Assembly: GCF_022059845.1 (NCBI RefSeq)
Contig: NZ_CP091851.1
Coordinates: forward strand, 1,984,001-2,048,000
Length of the DNA stretch: 64,000 nt
Direction: 5' to 3'
Origin: Terrirubrum flagellatum
GTDB lineage: Bacteria; Pseudomonadota; Alphaproteobacteria; Rhizobiales; Beijerinckiaceae
Notes under the pieces: model-generated
The model's database searches: none
What the model was told of the DNA's origin: nothing
What the model saw: only the letters and a program-made list of their open reading frames with translations
Shown here: positions 34,066 to 45,033 of the stretch, in pieces
Numbering within the stretch: the stretch's first letter is position 1
Layout of the letters: every line of letters starts with the position of its first letter
Program-made: the position numbers and the translations under genes

Positions 34066-35361
34066 TCAGATCCTCGCCTTCAGCCAGTCCTCGACGCGCG
34101 CGACCAGCGCTTCGCGCAGACCTTCATGCCCGATCGGCTCGATCGTCTCGCCGACGAAAGATTCGATCATCAGCGCTTCGGCCTGCTTGCGCGTGATGCC
34201 GCGCGCCATGAGGTAGAACAGGAGATCATCATCGAGCGCGCCGCAGGTCGCGCCATGAGCGCACTGCACGTCGTCGGCGAAAATCTCGAGTTCCGGCTTG
34301 TTGTTCATCGCCGCATCATCGGACAGCATCAGTGCATTCGAAGCCATGCGGCCGTCGGTCTTCTGCGCTTTCTGCCGGACAATGATCTTGCCCTGGAACA
34401 CGCCGGTCGCGCCTTCATCGAGCACGGTGCGGAAGAGCTCGCGGCTTTCGCCGCCGGGTTCGACATGATCGACCAGCAAGGTCGCATCCGCATGCTGCTT
34501 GCCGCGCACGAGAGTCGCGCCGCGGATCGACGCCTTGGCGTCGCGGCCGCCGAAGGTCGCGAACACCTGATAGCGCGAAGCGGCCGCATTCGCCGACATG
34601 TTCAGCGACGAAAGGTTCGCCTCCTGACCAAGCCAGACGGCGAGCGACGACAGCGAAAGCGCGACATCGCCGGTCTCGTCGAGACGGATATGCTCGACGG
34701 TCGCGCCGTCGCCGACGACAAGCTCGACAAGGCTGGCGATCTGATTGGCGACGCCCGCAGGGCCATGGATATGCTCGACCAGCGTGAGTTTTGCGCCGGC
34801 TTCGACAACAACCAGAACCCGCGGATAGATAGACAATGGCGCGTCGGCCGCAATTGCGAAATCAAGCAACAGCGGCGTTTCAACGTCGCCTTTCACGTCG
34901 ATGACGGCGCCGTCACCGACAAAGGCCGCGTTGAGTGCAAGGATCGCGTCATCGCCGCCGAGCTTCACAGCCTTGCCGTACCAAGTCTCGACGACCGCAT
35001 CCTTCTTGGCGAGCGCGTCTTTCAGCCGGGAGACGGAGACGCCAGCGGGAACACCCGATGCGTCTCGATACCAGCCATTGACGAAGGAGAGGCGCCCGGC
35101 GTCCGCGATCAGAAGCGCCTTCTTCTCAAGGTCGCCCGTGGGCTCCGGCGCCAGCGGCGCTGCCTCGCGCATCAGCGCACGCAGGTCGGTATATTTGTAT
35201 TGCTCGACGCGGCGATGCGGCAGACCCTTCTCACGAAGCGCGGCGAACGCTCGTTCGCGCGCGAGATCGACAGGGCCGCCGCCAAGCGACGCTTTGGCCT
35301 CGGGGAAGCGCGAAATCAGCGCTTCCTCCGCAGGATTGCGAAGGACGGTGAGGTTCGTCAT
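34066..35361 (-). CDS. sufD: Fe-S cluster assembly protein SufD
   Basis: A 431-residue subunit of the SufBCD scaffold. The C-terminal SUF_FeS core with beta-helix repeats shows DDVQCAHGATCGALDDDLLFYLMARG, holding the conserved cysteine and the His used at the SufB-SufD interface. The N-terminal part includes PHRRVEQYKYTDLR. I start at ATG 35361 (MTNLTVL); a GTG six bases earlier overlaps the sufC stop and is a real alternative. SufD dimerises with SufB and is bound by the SufC ATPase. Confidence 0.93.
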   Translation of the reverse strand: MTNLTVLRNPAEEALISRFPEAKASLGGGPVDLARERAFAALREKGLPHRRVEQYKYTDLRALMREAAPLAPEPTGDLEKKALLIADAGRLSFVNGWYRDASGVPAGVSVSRLKDALAKKDAVVETWYGKAVKLGGDDAILALNAAFVGDGAVIDVKGDVETPLLLDFAIAADAPLSIYPRVLVVVEAGAKLTLVEHIHGPAGVANQIASLVELVVGDGATVEHIRLDETGDVALSLSSLAVWLGQEANLSSLNMSANAAASRYQVFATFGGRDAKASIRGATLVRGKQHADATLLVDHVEPGGESRELFRTVLDEGATGVFQGKIIVRQKAQKTDGRMASNALMLSDDAAMNNKPELEIFADDVQCAHGATCGALDDDLLFYLMARGITRKQAEALMIESFVGETIEPIGHEGLREALVARVEDWLKARI

Positions 35362-35363
35362 CG

Positions 35364-36119
35364 TCACGCCGCCTTCGGCGAGAACTGCGCGTAGCCGCTC
35401 TTTTCGAGCTCATGCGCCAATTCCTTGCCGCCGCTTTTCACGATGCGGCCCTGCGCCATCACATGCACCGTGTCGGGCGTGATGTAGTCGAGCAGGCGCT
35501 GATAGTGCGTGATCACCAGGAACGCGTGCTTGGGGTCGCGGCGCGCATTGACGCCGGCCGCCACGATTTTCAGAGCGTCGATATCGAGGCCGGAATCCGT
35601 CTCGTCCATGATCGACATCTTCGGCTCAAGCAGCGTCATCTGGAGAATCTCCATGCGCTTCTTCTCGCCGCCGGAGAAACCGACATTGACGGGACGTCGC
35701 AGCATGTCGCGCGCGATGCCGAGCTCGTCGGCCGCGGCATTGACGCGCTTGACGAATTCCGGCGTTGTGAATTCGTCCTCGCCGCGCGCCTTGCGCTGTG
35801 CGTTCATCGCCGCCTTGAGGAAGGTCATGGTGGCGACGCCGGGAATCTCCAGCGGATACTGGAACGCGAGAAAGAGCCCCTTCGCGGCGCGCTCGTTCGG
35901 CTCCATCTCGAGAATGCTCTCGCCGTCGAGCAGAATGTCGCCCTCGGTGATCTCATAGTCCGGCTTGCCGGCGATCACGTAGGACAACGTCGATTTGCCG
36001 GAGCCGTTCGGCCCCATGATGGCGGCGATCTCACCCGCCTTCACAGTGAGCGAGAGGCCGTTGATGATCTGCTTGTCTTCGTCGGCGATCTTCACCGAGA
36101 GGTTCTTGATTTCGAGCAT
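35364..36119 (-). CDS. sufC: Fe-S cluster assembly ATPase SufC
   Basis: A 251-residue ABC-type ATPase without a membrane domain. Walker A is GPNGSGKS at 36-43, the signature is FSGGEKKRMEILQ, typical of SufC rather than transporters, and Walker B is MSIMDETDSGLD. It powers the conformational change of the SufBCD scaffold. The start at 36119 (MLEIKNLSVKI) has CGGAA upstream and matches homologues; the longer frame to 36194 would overlap the small membrane-protein gene. It is coupled to sufD by a four-base overlap. Confidence 0.94.
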   Translation of the reverse strand: MLEIKNLSVKIADEDKQIINGLSLTVKAGEIAAIMGPNGSGKSTLSYVIAGKPDYEITEGDILLDGESILEMEPNERAAKGLFLAFQYPLEIPGVATMTFLKAAMNAQRKARGEDEFTTPEFVKRVNAAADELGIARDMLRRPVNVGFSGGEKKRMEILQMTLLEPKMSIMDETDSGLDIDALKIVAAGVNARRDPKHAFLVITHYQRLLDYITPDTVHVMAQGRIVKSGGKELAHELEKSGYAQFSPKAA

Positions 36120-36168
36120 TTTTCCGTTCCGATATTCGATGCCTGCCAGAGCGCCGGTTTGATCCCTT

Positions 36169-36420
36169 TCAGGGCCGCCAGCGCCAATCTCCATCCGTCT
36201 TCCAATAGGCGATCGCTGTCAGCACAGCGACGAGGATCACGACGGTCAGACCCCACCACAACCAGTTCGCCGCGCTCGCGCCTCCGCCCTTGCCGAGGAT
36301 TGCGAAACCGCTGAACGCAACGAGCGCCGCGAAGATCGCCACCAGCGCCCAGCCTTCCCACGAAGATGGCGTCGCGCCGTAGCCATAGGATTTCGGCCTG
36401 AACCAGTACTGATTGCTCAT
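36169..36420 (-). CDS. Small two-helix membrane protein inside the suf operon
   Basis: An 83-residue protein with two clear hydrophobic helices (about 24-43 and 53-73), an aromatic N-terminus (YWFRPKSYGYG) and an aromatic basic end (DWRWRP). GGGGGGAG before ATG 36420 supports translation. It lies between sufB (stop 50 bases upstream) and sufC on the same strand, so it should be made together with the Fe-S machinery. I do not recognise a named family. A membrane partner or iron/heme-related role is only suggested by position. Confidence 0.78.
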   Translation of the reverse strand: MSNQYWFRPKSYGYGATPSSWEGWALVAIFAALVAFSGFAILGKGGGASAANWLWWGLTVVILVAVLTAIAYWKTDGDWRWRP

Positions 36421-36470
36421 CGTTGCTCCCCCCGCGTTGACTTCGTCCCGCTGGGGTTCGCGATTGCGCT

Positions 36471-37940
<1,470 letters not shown>

Positions 37941-37997
37941 TCTACTTTCTCCTGACCTCGCCGGGTTCAAGGCCCGGGCGGTTGGGACGCGGCGGCG

Positions 37998-39203
37998 TCA
38001 GGCCGCGCGTCGGTTCTTCCTCTCAGATAGTCCCTGAATCACATTTGCGAAGATGGCGGCGAAGCGTTCCACCTCCGCGTCTGTCGTAGACCAGCCGAGG
38101 CTGATCCGGATCGCGCCTTCCGCAAGCGCGGGGGCGACGCCCATCGCGTCGAGCACATGCGAGCGCCTGACCTTCCCGGAGGAGCAAGCGGCGCCCGAGG
38201 AGAGCGCCACGCCGGCGAGATCGAACGCCATCAGCAGCGTCTCGGCTCGCAACCCGGGAATTGCAACCAGGCTGACGCCCGGCAGCCGCGGCGCGGCGTC
38301 CGCGAAGACGGCGAGATCGGGCGCGGCGCTCCGCATCGCCGATTCGACGCGGCTGCGCCAGTTGTCAAGCCGCGCGCCAAGCGACGCCGCCTCTCTGGCC
38401 GCCTCCTCGATCGCAGCGCCCATAGCGACGATCCCGGCGACATTCTCGGTGCCCGAGCGCCTGCGACCTTCCTGTCCCCCGCCAGCGATAAACGGGCGTT
38501 CGCTGCGCAGCCGCTCGCCGTTGAAGACAATCGCGCCGACGCCCTTCGGCCCGCCGAACTTGTGCGCCGACAGAACGGCGGCCGCCGCGCCGCTGGCGGC
38601 GAGATCGAACGGCGCGCGACCGATGATCTGGGCGGCGTCGACGATCAGCGCCGCGCCGACCGCGTCGCAGAGTTTTGCGATTTCGGCAATTGGTTGGAGC
38701 GCGCCAGTCTCGTTGTTCGCGGCCTCGACGGCGACCATCACGGGCGCGAACAGGCCGTCGCCGCGGAGTTCGGTCAGGCAGCGCCCGAGACGGGCAATAT
38801 CGATGACTCCGGAGTCGCTTACGGAGATCGTTTCAACCGATTCGGGAGCGAAACCGTGCCCTTCCAGAGCAGCGACATGCGCCGTAGCCGAGATCAGAAG
38901 CCGCTCGATGCGACTCGGACCCGTTGTCGGCGTCATCGCCGGGCGAAGCAGCGTGTTCAGCGCTTCGGTCGCGCCTGATGTGAACACGACATCCTGGGCG
39001 CGGCCGCCCACGGCTCGGGCGACCTGTTCGCGCGCTCGTTCTATCGCAGCGCGCGCAGCGCGGCCCTCGGCATGGATCGACGAGGGATTGCCGGGCAGGG
39101 AGAACGCGCGCACTAACGCCTCGGCGGCCGCGGGACGAAGCGGCGTCGTGGCGTTATGATCGAAATAGAGGCGCTCCTGATGGAGGCGTTCCTGCCCGCG
39201 CAT
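37998..39203 (-). CDS. sufS2: NifS/IscS-like cysteine desulfurase heading the suf operon
   Basis: A 401-residue group I cysteine desulfurase. YFDHNATTPLRPAA opens the fold, the PLP lysine is K215 in LSAHKFGGPKGVGA, and the flexible loop SSGAACSSGKVRRSHVL carries the catalytic cysteine. Its presence as first gene, in front of sufB, gives the S2-B-C-D-S1-X order reported for Hyphomicrobiales. The ATG at 39203 follows a 250-base gap with an Irr-type box. Having two desulfurases in one operon suggests different sulfur acceptors or conditions, but the split is not known. Confidence 0.9.
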   Translation of the reverse strand: MRGQERLHQERLYFDHNATTPLRPAAAEALVRAFSLPGNPSSIHAEGRAARAAIERAREQVARAVGGRAQDVVFTSGATEALNTLLRPAMTPTTGPSRIERLLISATAHVAALEGHGFAPESVETISVSDSGVIDIARLGRCLTELRGDGLFAPVMVAVEAANNETGALQPIAEIAKLCDAVGAALIVDAAQIIGRAPFDLAASGAAAAVLSAHKFGGPKGVGAIVFNGERLRSERPFIAGGGQEGRRRSGTENVAGIVAMGAAIEEAAREAASLGARLDNWRSRVESAMRSAAPDLAVFADAAPRLPGVSLVAIPGLRAETLLMAFDLAGVALSSGAACSSGKVRRSHVLDAMGVAPALAEGAIRISLGWSTTDAEVERFAAIFANVIQGLSERKNRRAA

Positions 39204-39318
39204 CTCTGGCTTGCCTGACCTTGTCCTTCCTGCGGGTTTTACTTGCCTTGGACCCGTCGGATCGTGCTAACGAGCGCCGCCCGATGCCGCTTCCGCCGAA
39301 GTCTTGCAACCTGATTGC

Positions 39319-39342
39319 GCGTATATATCTAGATATGCACGC
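39319..39342. promoter_or_regulatory. 24-base imperfect palindrome in the suf/hydrolase intergenic region
   Basis: The core ATATCTAGATAT is a perfect twelve-base palindrome; with the outer GCGT and ACGC arms, ten of twelve half-site positions are symmetrical over 24 bases. It is AT-rich in a GC-rich neighbourhood and lies 13 bases from the Irr-type box. It looks like an operator for a dimeric regulator, or a -10-like region on either strand. The regulator is unknown. Confidence 0.5.
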
Positions 39343-39354
39343 ATTCCGTGTCCG

Positions 39355-39369
39355 CTAGAACTATTCTAA
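39355..39369. promoter_or_regulatory. Candidate Irr box (iron control element) upstream of suf
   Basis: CTAGAACTATTCTAA contains a perfect TAGAA-N3-TTCTA inverted repeat and matches the core of the rhizobial iron control element, TTAGAA-N3-TTCTAA, in all but one position. It is about 150 bases before sufS2 and 83 bases before the chosen hydrolase start at 39452. Irr control of suf operons is established in Hyphomicrobiales; assignment here is by motif only. Confidence 0.62.
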
Positions 39370-39451
39370 GGGTATTTCGGCCAAGGGGCGTATGAAGTCA
39401 AGCGAACCGCCATCGGGTTTGCGGCGGCGCACAACCGGAAGTTCAGCAGCA

Positions 39452-40126
39452 ATGCCTGAGGTTATTTTCAACGGTCCCGACGGTCGGCTGGAGGGGCGCT
39501 ATCACCCCGCCAAGAACAAGGGCGCGCCGATTGCTCTGTTGCTGCATCCGCACCCGCAATTCGGCGGGACGATGAACAACCAGATCATCTACAACCTCTA
39601 CTATCTCTTCGCCGAGCGCGGCTTTTCGGTGCTGCGTTTCAACTTCCGCGGCGTCGGCCGCAGCCAGGGCGTGTTCGACCATGGCGCGGGCGAACTTTCG
39701 GACGCCGCGGCGGCCATGGACTGGGCGCAGCAGCTCAATCCGGATGCGCGCGCTTGCTGGATCGCAGGCGCGTCCTTCGGCGCCTGGATCGGCATGCAGC
39801 TCCTCATGCGCCGGCCGGAGGTCGAGGGCTTCATCTCCATCGCCGCGATGGCGAACCGCTATGACTTCTCATTCCTGGCGCCCTGCCCCTCCTCCGGCCT
39901 GTTCGTCCATGGCTCGGAAGATCGGGTCGCGCCGGCGAAGGACGTGATCAGCGTGATCGAAAAGGTGAAGACGCAGAAGGGAGTCGTCATCGAGCATGAG
40001 ACGATCGATGGCGCGAACCACTTCTTCGAGAACAAGGTCGACGACCTCGTCGGCGTCGTCGGAACCTATCTCGACCGGCGCCTTGCGAACATCGTGCCGC
40101 GCAAGCAGGGCAGCCGGAGAAGCTAA
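39452..40126 (+). CDS. Alpha/beta hydrolase, COG2945-like
   Basis: A 224-residue alpha/beta hydrolase. The nucleophile serine sits in GASFGAWIG, the acid in HGSEDRVAP and the histidine in DGANHFF; LLLHPHPQFGGTMNN precedes the oxyanion region. Homologues start at MPEVIFNGPDGRLEG, so I use ATG 39452; an upstream ATG at 39392 with AAGGGGC is possible. The substrate is unknown; esterase or dienelactone-like activity is typical of relatives. It is divergent from the suf operon and shares its upstream region, so iron-linked expression is conceivable. Confidence 0.83.
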   Translation: MPEVIFNGPDGRLEGRYHPAKNKGAPIALLLHPHPQFGGTMNNQIIYNLYYLFAERGFSVLRFNFRGVGRSQGVFDHGAGELSDAAAAMDWAQQLNPDARACWIAGASFGAWIGMQLLMRRPEVEGFISIAAMANRYDFSFLAPCPSSGLFVHGSEDRVAPAKDVISVIEKVKTQKGVVIEHETIDGANHFFENKVDDLVGVVGTYLDRRLANIVPRKQGSRRS

Positions 40127-40232
40127 ACGGGGTTTGCGCGCAAGAGAGCAGCGCCGCGCCCGTGCATCATGCGGGCGCATTCACTGACCCGATCGCCGCA
40201 TGAGATTGGCGCGGCGAAACAAGGCTGAACAT

Positions 40233-41492
40233 ATGTCGACCTTCACGCCGAGATCCGACTTCCTGCGGACATTGCAGGAGCGCGGCTTCATTCATCAATG
40301 CTCCGATTTCGAGGCGCTCGACGCGCTCGCCGCGAAAGGCGAGGCGATCGCCTATGTCGGCTATGACTGCACGGCGAAGTCGCTGCATATCGGCAACTTC
40401 CTCACCATGATGATGCTCTACTGGCTGCAGCAGAGCGGCAACAAGCCGATCACCCTGATGGGCGGCGGCACCACCATGGTCGGCGATCCCTCCGGAAAGG
40501 ATGAGTCGCGCGCGCTTCGCACGATTGAGGAGATCGAGGAGAACAAGGCGAGCATCCGTGGCGTCTTCGCCAAGGTGCTGCGCTATGGCTCCGGCCCAAG
40601 CGACGCCGAGATGCTCGACAATGCGGAGTGGCTGACCAAGCTCAATTACATCGAGATGCTGCGCGACATCGGGCGGCATTTCTCGGTCAACCGCATGCTG
40701 ACGATGGATTCGGTGCGGCTGCGCCTCGAGCGCGAGCAGGAGATGAGCTTCATCGAGTTCAATTACATGATCTGCCAGGCCTACGACTTCGTCGAACTGT
40801 CGAAGCGCGTCGGCTGCCGGCTGCAGATGGGCGGTTCGGATCAGTGGGGCAACATCGTCAACGGCGTCGATCTCGGCCGCCGCATGGGGACGCCGCAACT
40901 CTTCGCGCTGACGACGCCGCTTCTGACCACCGCTTCAGGGGCCAAGATGGGCAAGACGGCGCAGGGCGCGGTGTGGCTCAACGCCGACCAGTTCAGCCCC
41001 TATGACTTCTGGCAATATTGGCGCAACGCCGAGGACGCCGACGTCGCAAAGTTCCTCAAGCTATTCACGATCCTGCCGATGAGCGAGATCGCGCGGCTGG
41101 AAGCGCTGCAGGGATCGGAGATCAACGAGGCGAAGAAGGTTCTCGCGACCGAAGCAACGGCGCTGCTGCATGGCCGCGACGCCGCCGAACAGGCGGCGGA
41201 AACCGCGCGCAAGACGTTCGTCGAGGGCGTCGCTGCGGAGACGCTGCCAACGGTCACGATCGACGCCGAGACCTTCAAACATGGCGTCGGCGTGCTCGCG
41301 GCTTTCGTCTCGGCGGGCCTTGCCGCGTCGAACGGTGAAGCGCGGCGTCTCGTCAAAGGTGGCGGCCTGCGCGTCAACGACGTCGCGGTGTCGGATGATG
41401 CGCTGAAGCTGACGCCGCTCGATCTCAACGCCGAAGGCGCGATCAAGCTGTCGCTCGGCAAGAAGAAGCATGTGCTTCTTCGGCCGGAATAA
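40233..41492 (+). CDS. tyrS: Tyrosyl-tRNA synthetase
   Basis: A 419-residue class I aminoacyl-tRNA synthetase. The HIGH-like motif is HIGN at 52-55, the KMSKS-like motif is KMGKT at 238-242, and [16 protein letters not shown] and [11 protein letters not shown] form the tyrosine pocket. The C-terminal S4 RNA-binding domain ([16 protein letters not shown]) is present. ATG 40233 ([10 protein letters not shown]) has AAGG nearby and gives the standard TyrS length. It ends four bases before the stop of the convergent AsmA-like gene. Confidence 0.96.
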   Translation: MSTFTPRSDFLRTLQERGFIHQCSDFEALDALAAKGEAIAYVGYDCTAKSLHIGNFLTMMMLYWLQQSGNKPITLMGGGTTMVGDPSGKDESRALRTIEEIEENKASIRGVFAKVLRYGSGPSDAEMLDNAEWLTKLNYIEMLRDIGRHFSVNRMLTMDSVRLRLEREQEMSFIEFNYMICQAYDFVELSKRVGCRLQMGGSDQWGNIVNGVDLGRRMGTPQLFALTTPLLTTASGAKMGKTAQGAVWLNADQFSPYDFWQYWRNAEDADVAKFLKLFTILPMSEIARLEALQGSEINEAKKVLATEATALLHGRDAAEQAAETARKTFVEGVAAETLPTVTIDAETFKHGVGVLAAFVSAGLAASNGEARRLVKGGGLRVNDVAVSDDALKLTPLDLNAEGAIKLSLGKKKHVLLRPE

Positions 41493-41495
41493 GCG

Positions 41496-44400
41496 CTATT
41501 GATTTGACTGCACGGGAGCAGGCGGGATGCGTCCCGCCTGCCCTTCCTCGCTCTGCTTGCTGAATTCGAGGAAGCGGCGGAACACGCCGGGGGTCAGCGC
41601 CGAAAGCGGATTCACCGCGACGCTCGGCTGCGAGAATGTGCCGCTGACCTTGAAATTGACGCCGAACAATCCGCCATATTGGCCGCCGCCGAGGATCATG
41701 CCCACCACCGGCACCTGCGCGAAGGCGTTGTTGAGCGCGTAAGCTGGAACATAGGTTCCCGTTACATCGATGCGATCACGTGGCGCGTCGACGATGCCCT
41801 CGAACTCGACGCCGAGCACAGGCCCCCACATCACGCCATCGCGCACATCGATGCGGCCCGCATTGCGCACGAAATTGACGCGCACTTTTTCGAACTCGAC
41901 TTCGCCGCGCGCCGCAGCGACGGCGGCGCGATTGAGGCCGCCATTGTCGGCAGTCGTCGCAGGCTGTTGCCCCGCAGCCTGCCGAAGCGCCGGCTCGTTG
42001 CGCAAGATGAAATCCTTCACGACGAGTTCGCCATCCTGGCGGCCTTCATTCGCAGCGATGTCGATGTTGAGGCGGCCGCCGATCATGCGACGATAGAGAT
42101 CATTGAAGCGCATGAAGGCGCCGGCGTCAGCGGTTTCGATCAACAGCCGCGCCTGGCCGTCGCCACGTCGCGCCAGCGTCCCCCGGATATCCGCCTTCCC
42201 GAAACGACCCGTAAGTTGAAATTGCTTTAGTTCGCCGCCGCGCTTGGCCGTGCGCATCTCGACATTAGTGACGGCCTCGCCATTGAAGCCCGTCACGATC
42301 GCGGATTTCAGATCGACCTCGATGTCGAGCGACTCCGCCGGCGCCTCGCGCTGCGGGTCGTAGATGCCCTTGACGAGCGGCCGCGCATCGATGTTAGCGC
42401 CACGGATCGTGAGCTTTCCGGTCGTCCCGACGCGCTCCCATTCGATGCGCGCCTCGTCGCCGGGAGACAGCCGCGCCTGCGCGAATTTGGCAAGCTTGAC
42501 CGAATTATTGGCGGCGAGAGTCACGACGCCCTTCAATTGGAATCCCTGACTCTCCGCCGAAAAGTCCTGCAGTTCGACATCGGTGTTCTTGAGCGACGGC
42601 GCGTAGGAGAAGGAGATCTTGCCGGGCCGTCCGGGCGCCTTCGTCCAGCCCGGCACGAGATTGTTGACGGTCGCGCGCGTGAGATCAATTTCGACTCGCG
42701 CCGCATTGTTCTGGCCGCCGAGGCTGCGCATCATTTTCACCGGCACCGGTCCCGCGAGTCCCGGCGTGCTCGGAAGGCCGCGCTTTTGCCGCGACGCATC
42801 GTCGGTGGTCACCGTCAGGCTTGCGTCGCCGACTCCGGCGCTCGAGCGCTTCACGTCGATAACCGCGGGCGCGCCCGAGACGCGTCCCTCTCCTTTCAGC
42901 GCTAACTCGCCGCGCTCAAAGGTCAGGAATGCGCGGACATCAGTGAGCGGATCATTCGGGATGGCGCCCTCGATCGTCGCTCCATTGATTGTGCCGCCCA
43001 TGGCGACGACCACGTCTTCGATTTTAAGCGGCGTATTGATCGGGAAGCTCAACACAGTCCTGATGTCAGCCGTTCCTTTCACGACATCGAGGCTGTCGCC
43101 GACATCAGTGACGCGTTTGATCAGCGGCGTCTCAGTCAAGTCGAAGGCGGCGTCCGCTGGTCCTTTTACCCGAAATTCCACGCGGCTCGGGCCCGGCCCG
43201 TTGGTGTAGTCGCTGGTGAATTTCGCTTCGGTGGCGACGACGCGCGTCTTCGCCGGCGTCTCAACCACGATCGTCGGCGCCGTCACCGTGACGTCGCGCC
43301 CATCGATCCGGCTTTGCGCGATATCGATATCGAGAGACGGAAACTCCGGCAGCGGCGCGTAACGGACTTTCGACATCGCGATGTCGAGATCGATGCCGTC
43401 GCGCGGCATCTGCCCCTGCTTCCGCATGGCCGCCCAATAGGCCGCGTCCATCCTGAGGCGCAGAACGAGCCGGTCGAGCTGCCCCTTTTCGAGGTGCTGC
43501 AACATGTAGGCGCGCGCTTCCCAGGCGGCGAATGACGGCCAGAAGGAAAGCGCGATCACGGCATCCATCTGCGAGGCGGACAGCGACGTCGTCCAGACGC
43601 CGCCCGACGCGTCCGGAGTATATTTGCCGTCGCCGCGAAATTCATATCCGGCGCCGCTGACGATCCAGGACGGGATGTTGATCACGCCGTCGCCAATCCA
43701 GGCGGCGCGCCCTTCGATGCGATTGATCGCGATGGGCTGCGCGCCGGCGCGCACGGAACGGACCTGGCCCTTGCCGGATGCGATCTCCACCTCCCACGCT
43801 GCGTTTGCGTGAGAGATGATCTGGCCGGCGATTTCGGCATTCATCGCATCTGTCGCGATCGCCGCACGCTCTATTGTGGTGGTGCGCGATTCCGCGTCCC
43901 AAGCACTCCGGAGTTCGAGGCCACTAAGCACTGTCTCTTCCGGCGCGCCGGGCAGGATCGCAAGCTTGCCGGCCTGCGACTTCACATCGGCGGCGACAGC
44001 CTGCGGCTCGCCCGCCTCGTCCAGCAGGATCGATATATGGCCGGCCAGCGCCGCGCCGCCATCGATCGCTTTCACCGGCAATCTCAGCATCTGCCCGGCG
44101 TCGGCGAGCGAGAGGCCGCTGAAATCGAACTGCATCCTGTCAGCGGCGCGCGCGTCGCGGGACGCCACGAGAGAAACTTCGCCTGATGGCCCCTGCGCGC
44201 GCACCGACAGGCGGCGGCCGACGTCAGCCGGATCGAGATCGATTGCGATATTTTCGTATCTGAGCTGAACGCCGCGAGAGGGATCGTCGACGGTGAGCTT
44301 GCCGTTGCGCAACGCGATCCGGCTCAATCCGCCAAGGCCGAGATCCTTTCCCGACAAGGCCGCCGCCACAGAGGCGACCACGCCGCGCCAGTCGCTGGCG

Positions 44401-44960
44401 CCTGACGTCTGCTCGCCGGTCGGCTGGACGGCGGAGAAGACGATCTGTCCGCCGCGATCCAGAACCAGCCGCACTTCGACGTCATGCAACTCGATCTGCC
44501 GCATGGCGGCGCCGCCGAAGATGAGAGTCCAGAGATCGAATCCGATCTCGGCCCGCGGCGCGCCGACGACGGTCTTGCCGCCGACATCACGCAGCGCGAA
44601 CCCGTCGAGCACAAGCTTGGGGCCGTCGTCGGTCTGCCGGACCGATGCAGATCTGAGCGCGACATTGGCGCGTCCGCCGGTCGCCTGTTCGATCACCCCG
44701 ACGAGCCTGTCGCGCACCCATTCGACGGGGAGCCGGCCGGCCGCGAATCGCCACAGCCCATAAGCGGCCGCCACCGCCACGATCGCGCCGATGACGCAGC
44801 CCTTCAGGCAGAGCACTCCGAAGCGACGCCATCCCGCGCGGCGCGGCGGCCGAATTGTCGCGGGGAAAGGAGCCGTCTCTGCTGTATGCGTCAAATGGAT
44901 CACCGAATCCGGTCGCTGGGCGGCGAGTCGCCCTGCCCGCGGCTGGAACGACAACTGCAA
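41496..44960 (-). CDS. Large AsmA/YhdP-like (DUF3971) envelope protein
   Basis: A protein of about 1154 residues with one N-terminal transmembrane helix (about 49-71, LCLKGCVIGAIVAVAAAYGL) and a long periplasmic beta-rich body ending in an AsmA-like C-terminal domain (GYELKG-like repeats, RIDVTGTYVPAYALNN and GGLFGVNFKVSGTFSQP). YhdP, TamB and AsmA relatives form long grooves for phospholipid transport to the outer membrane. The frame starts with TTG at 44960; a GTG at 44903 is also possible, neither with a good ribosome site. It is divergent from bcp. Its 3' end nearly touches tyrS. Confidence 0.84.
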   Translation of the reverse strand: MQLSFQPRAGRLAAQRPDSVIHLTHTAETAPFPATIRPPRRAGWRRFGVLCLKGCVIGAIVAVAAAYGLWRFAAGRLPVEWVRDRLVGVIEQATGGRANVALRSASVRQTDDGPKLVLDGFALRDVGGKTVVGAPRAEIGFDLWTLIFGGAAMRQIELHDVEVRLVLDRGGQIVFSAVQPTGEQTSGASDWRGVVASVAAALSGKDLGLGGLSRIALRNGKLTVDDPSRGVQLRYENIAIDLDPADVGRRLSVRAQGPSGEVSLVASRDARAADRMQFDFSGLSLADAGQMLRLPVKAIDGGAALAGHISILLDEAGEPQAVAADVKSQAGKLAILPGAPEETVLSGLELRSAWDAESRTTTIERAAIATDAMNAEIAGQIISHANAAWEVEIASGKGQVRSVRAGAQPIAINRIEGRAAWIGDGVINIPSWIVSGAGYEFRGDGKYTPDASGGVWTTSLSASQMDAVIALSFWPSFAAWEARAYMLQHLEKGQLDRLVLRLRMDAAYWAAMRKQGQMPRDGIDLDIAMSKVRYAPLPEFPSLDIDIAQSRIDGRDVTVTAPTIVVETPAKTRVVATEAKFTSDYTNGPGPSRVEFRVKGPADAAFDLTETPLIKRVTDVGDSLDVVKGTADIRTVLSFPINTPLKIEDVVVAMGGTINGATIEGAIPNDPLTDVRAFLTFERGELALKGEGRVSGAPAVIDVKRSSAGVGDASLTVTTDDASRQKRGLPSTPGLAGPVPVKMMRSLGGQNNAARVEIDLTRATVNNLVPGWTKAPGRPGKISFSYAPSLKNTDVELQDFSAESQGFQLKGVVTLAANNSVKLAKFAQARLSPGDEARIEWERVGTTGKLTIRGANIDARPLVKGIYDPQREAPAESLDIEVDLKSAIVTGFNGEAVTNVEMRTAKRGGELKQFQLTGRFGKADIRGTLARRGDGQARLLIETADAGAFMRFNDLYRRMIGGRLNIDIAANEGRQDGELVVKDFILRNEPALRQAAGQQPATTADNGGLNRAAVAAARGEVEFEKVRVNFVRNAGRIDVRDGVMWGPVLGVEFEGIVDAPRDRIDVTGTYVPAYALNNAFAQVPVVGMILGGGQYGGLFGVNFKVSGTFSQPSVAVNPLSALTPGVFRRFLEFSKQSEEGQAGRIPPAPVQSNQ

Positions 44961-45033
44961 TAACGAAGCTTCACGCCGGACAAAATGCGGCCGGGAGCCT
45001 TAAGACAAGCGAAAGAGACGAAAGGAAGGCGTC

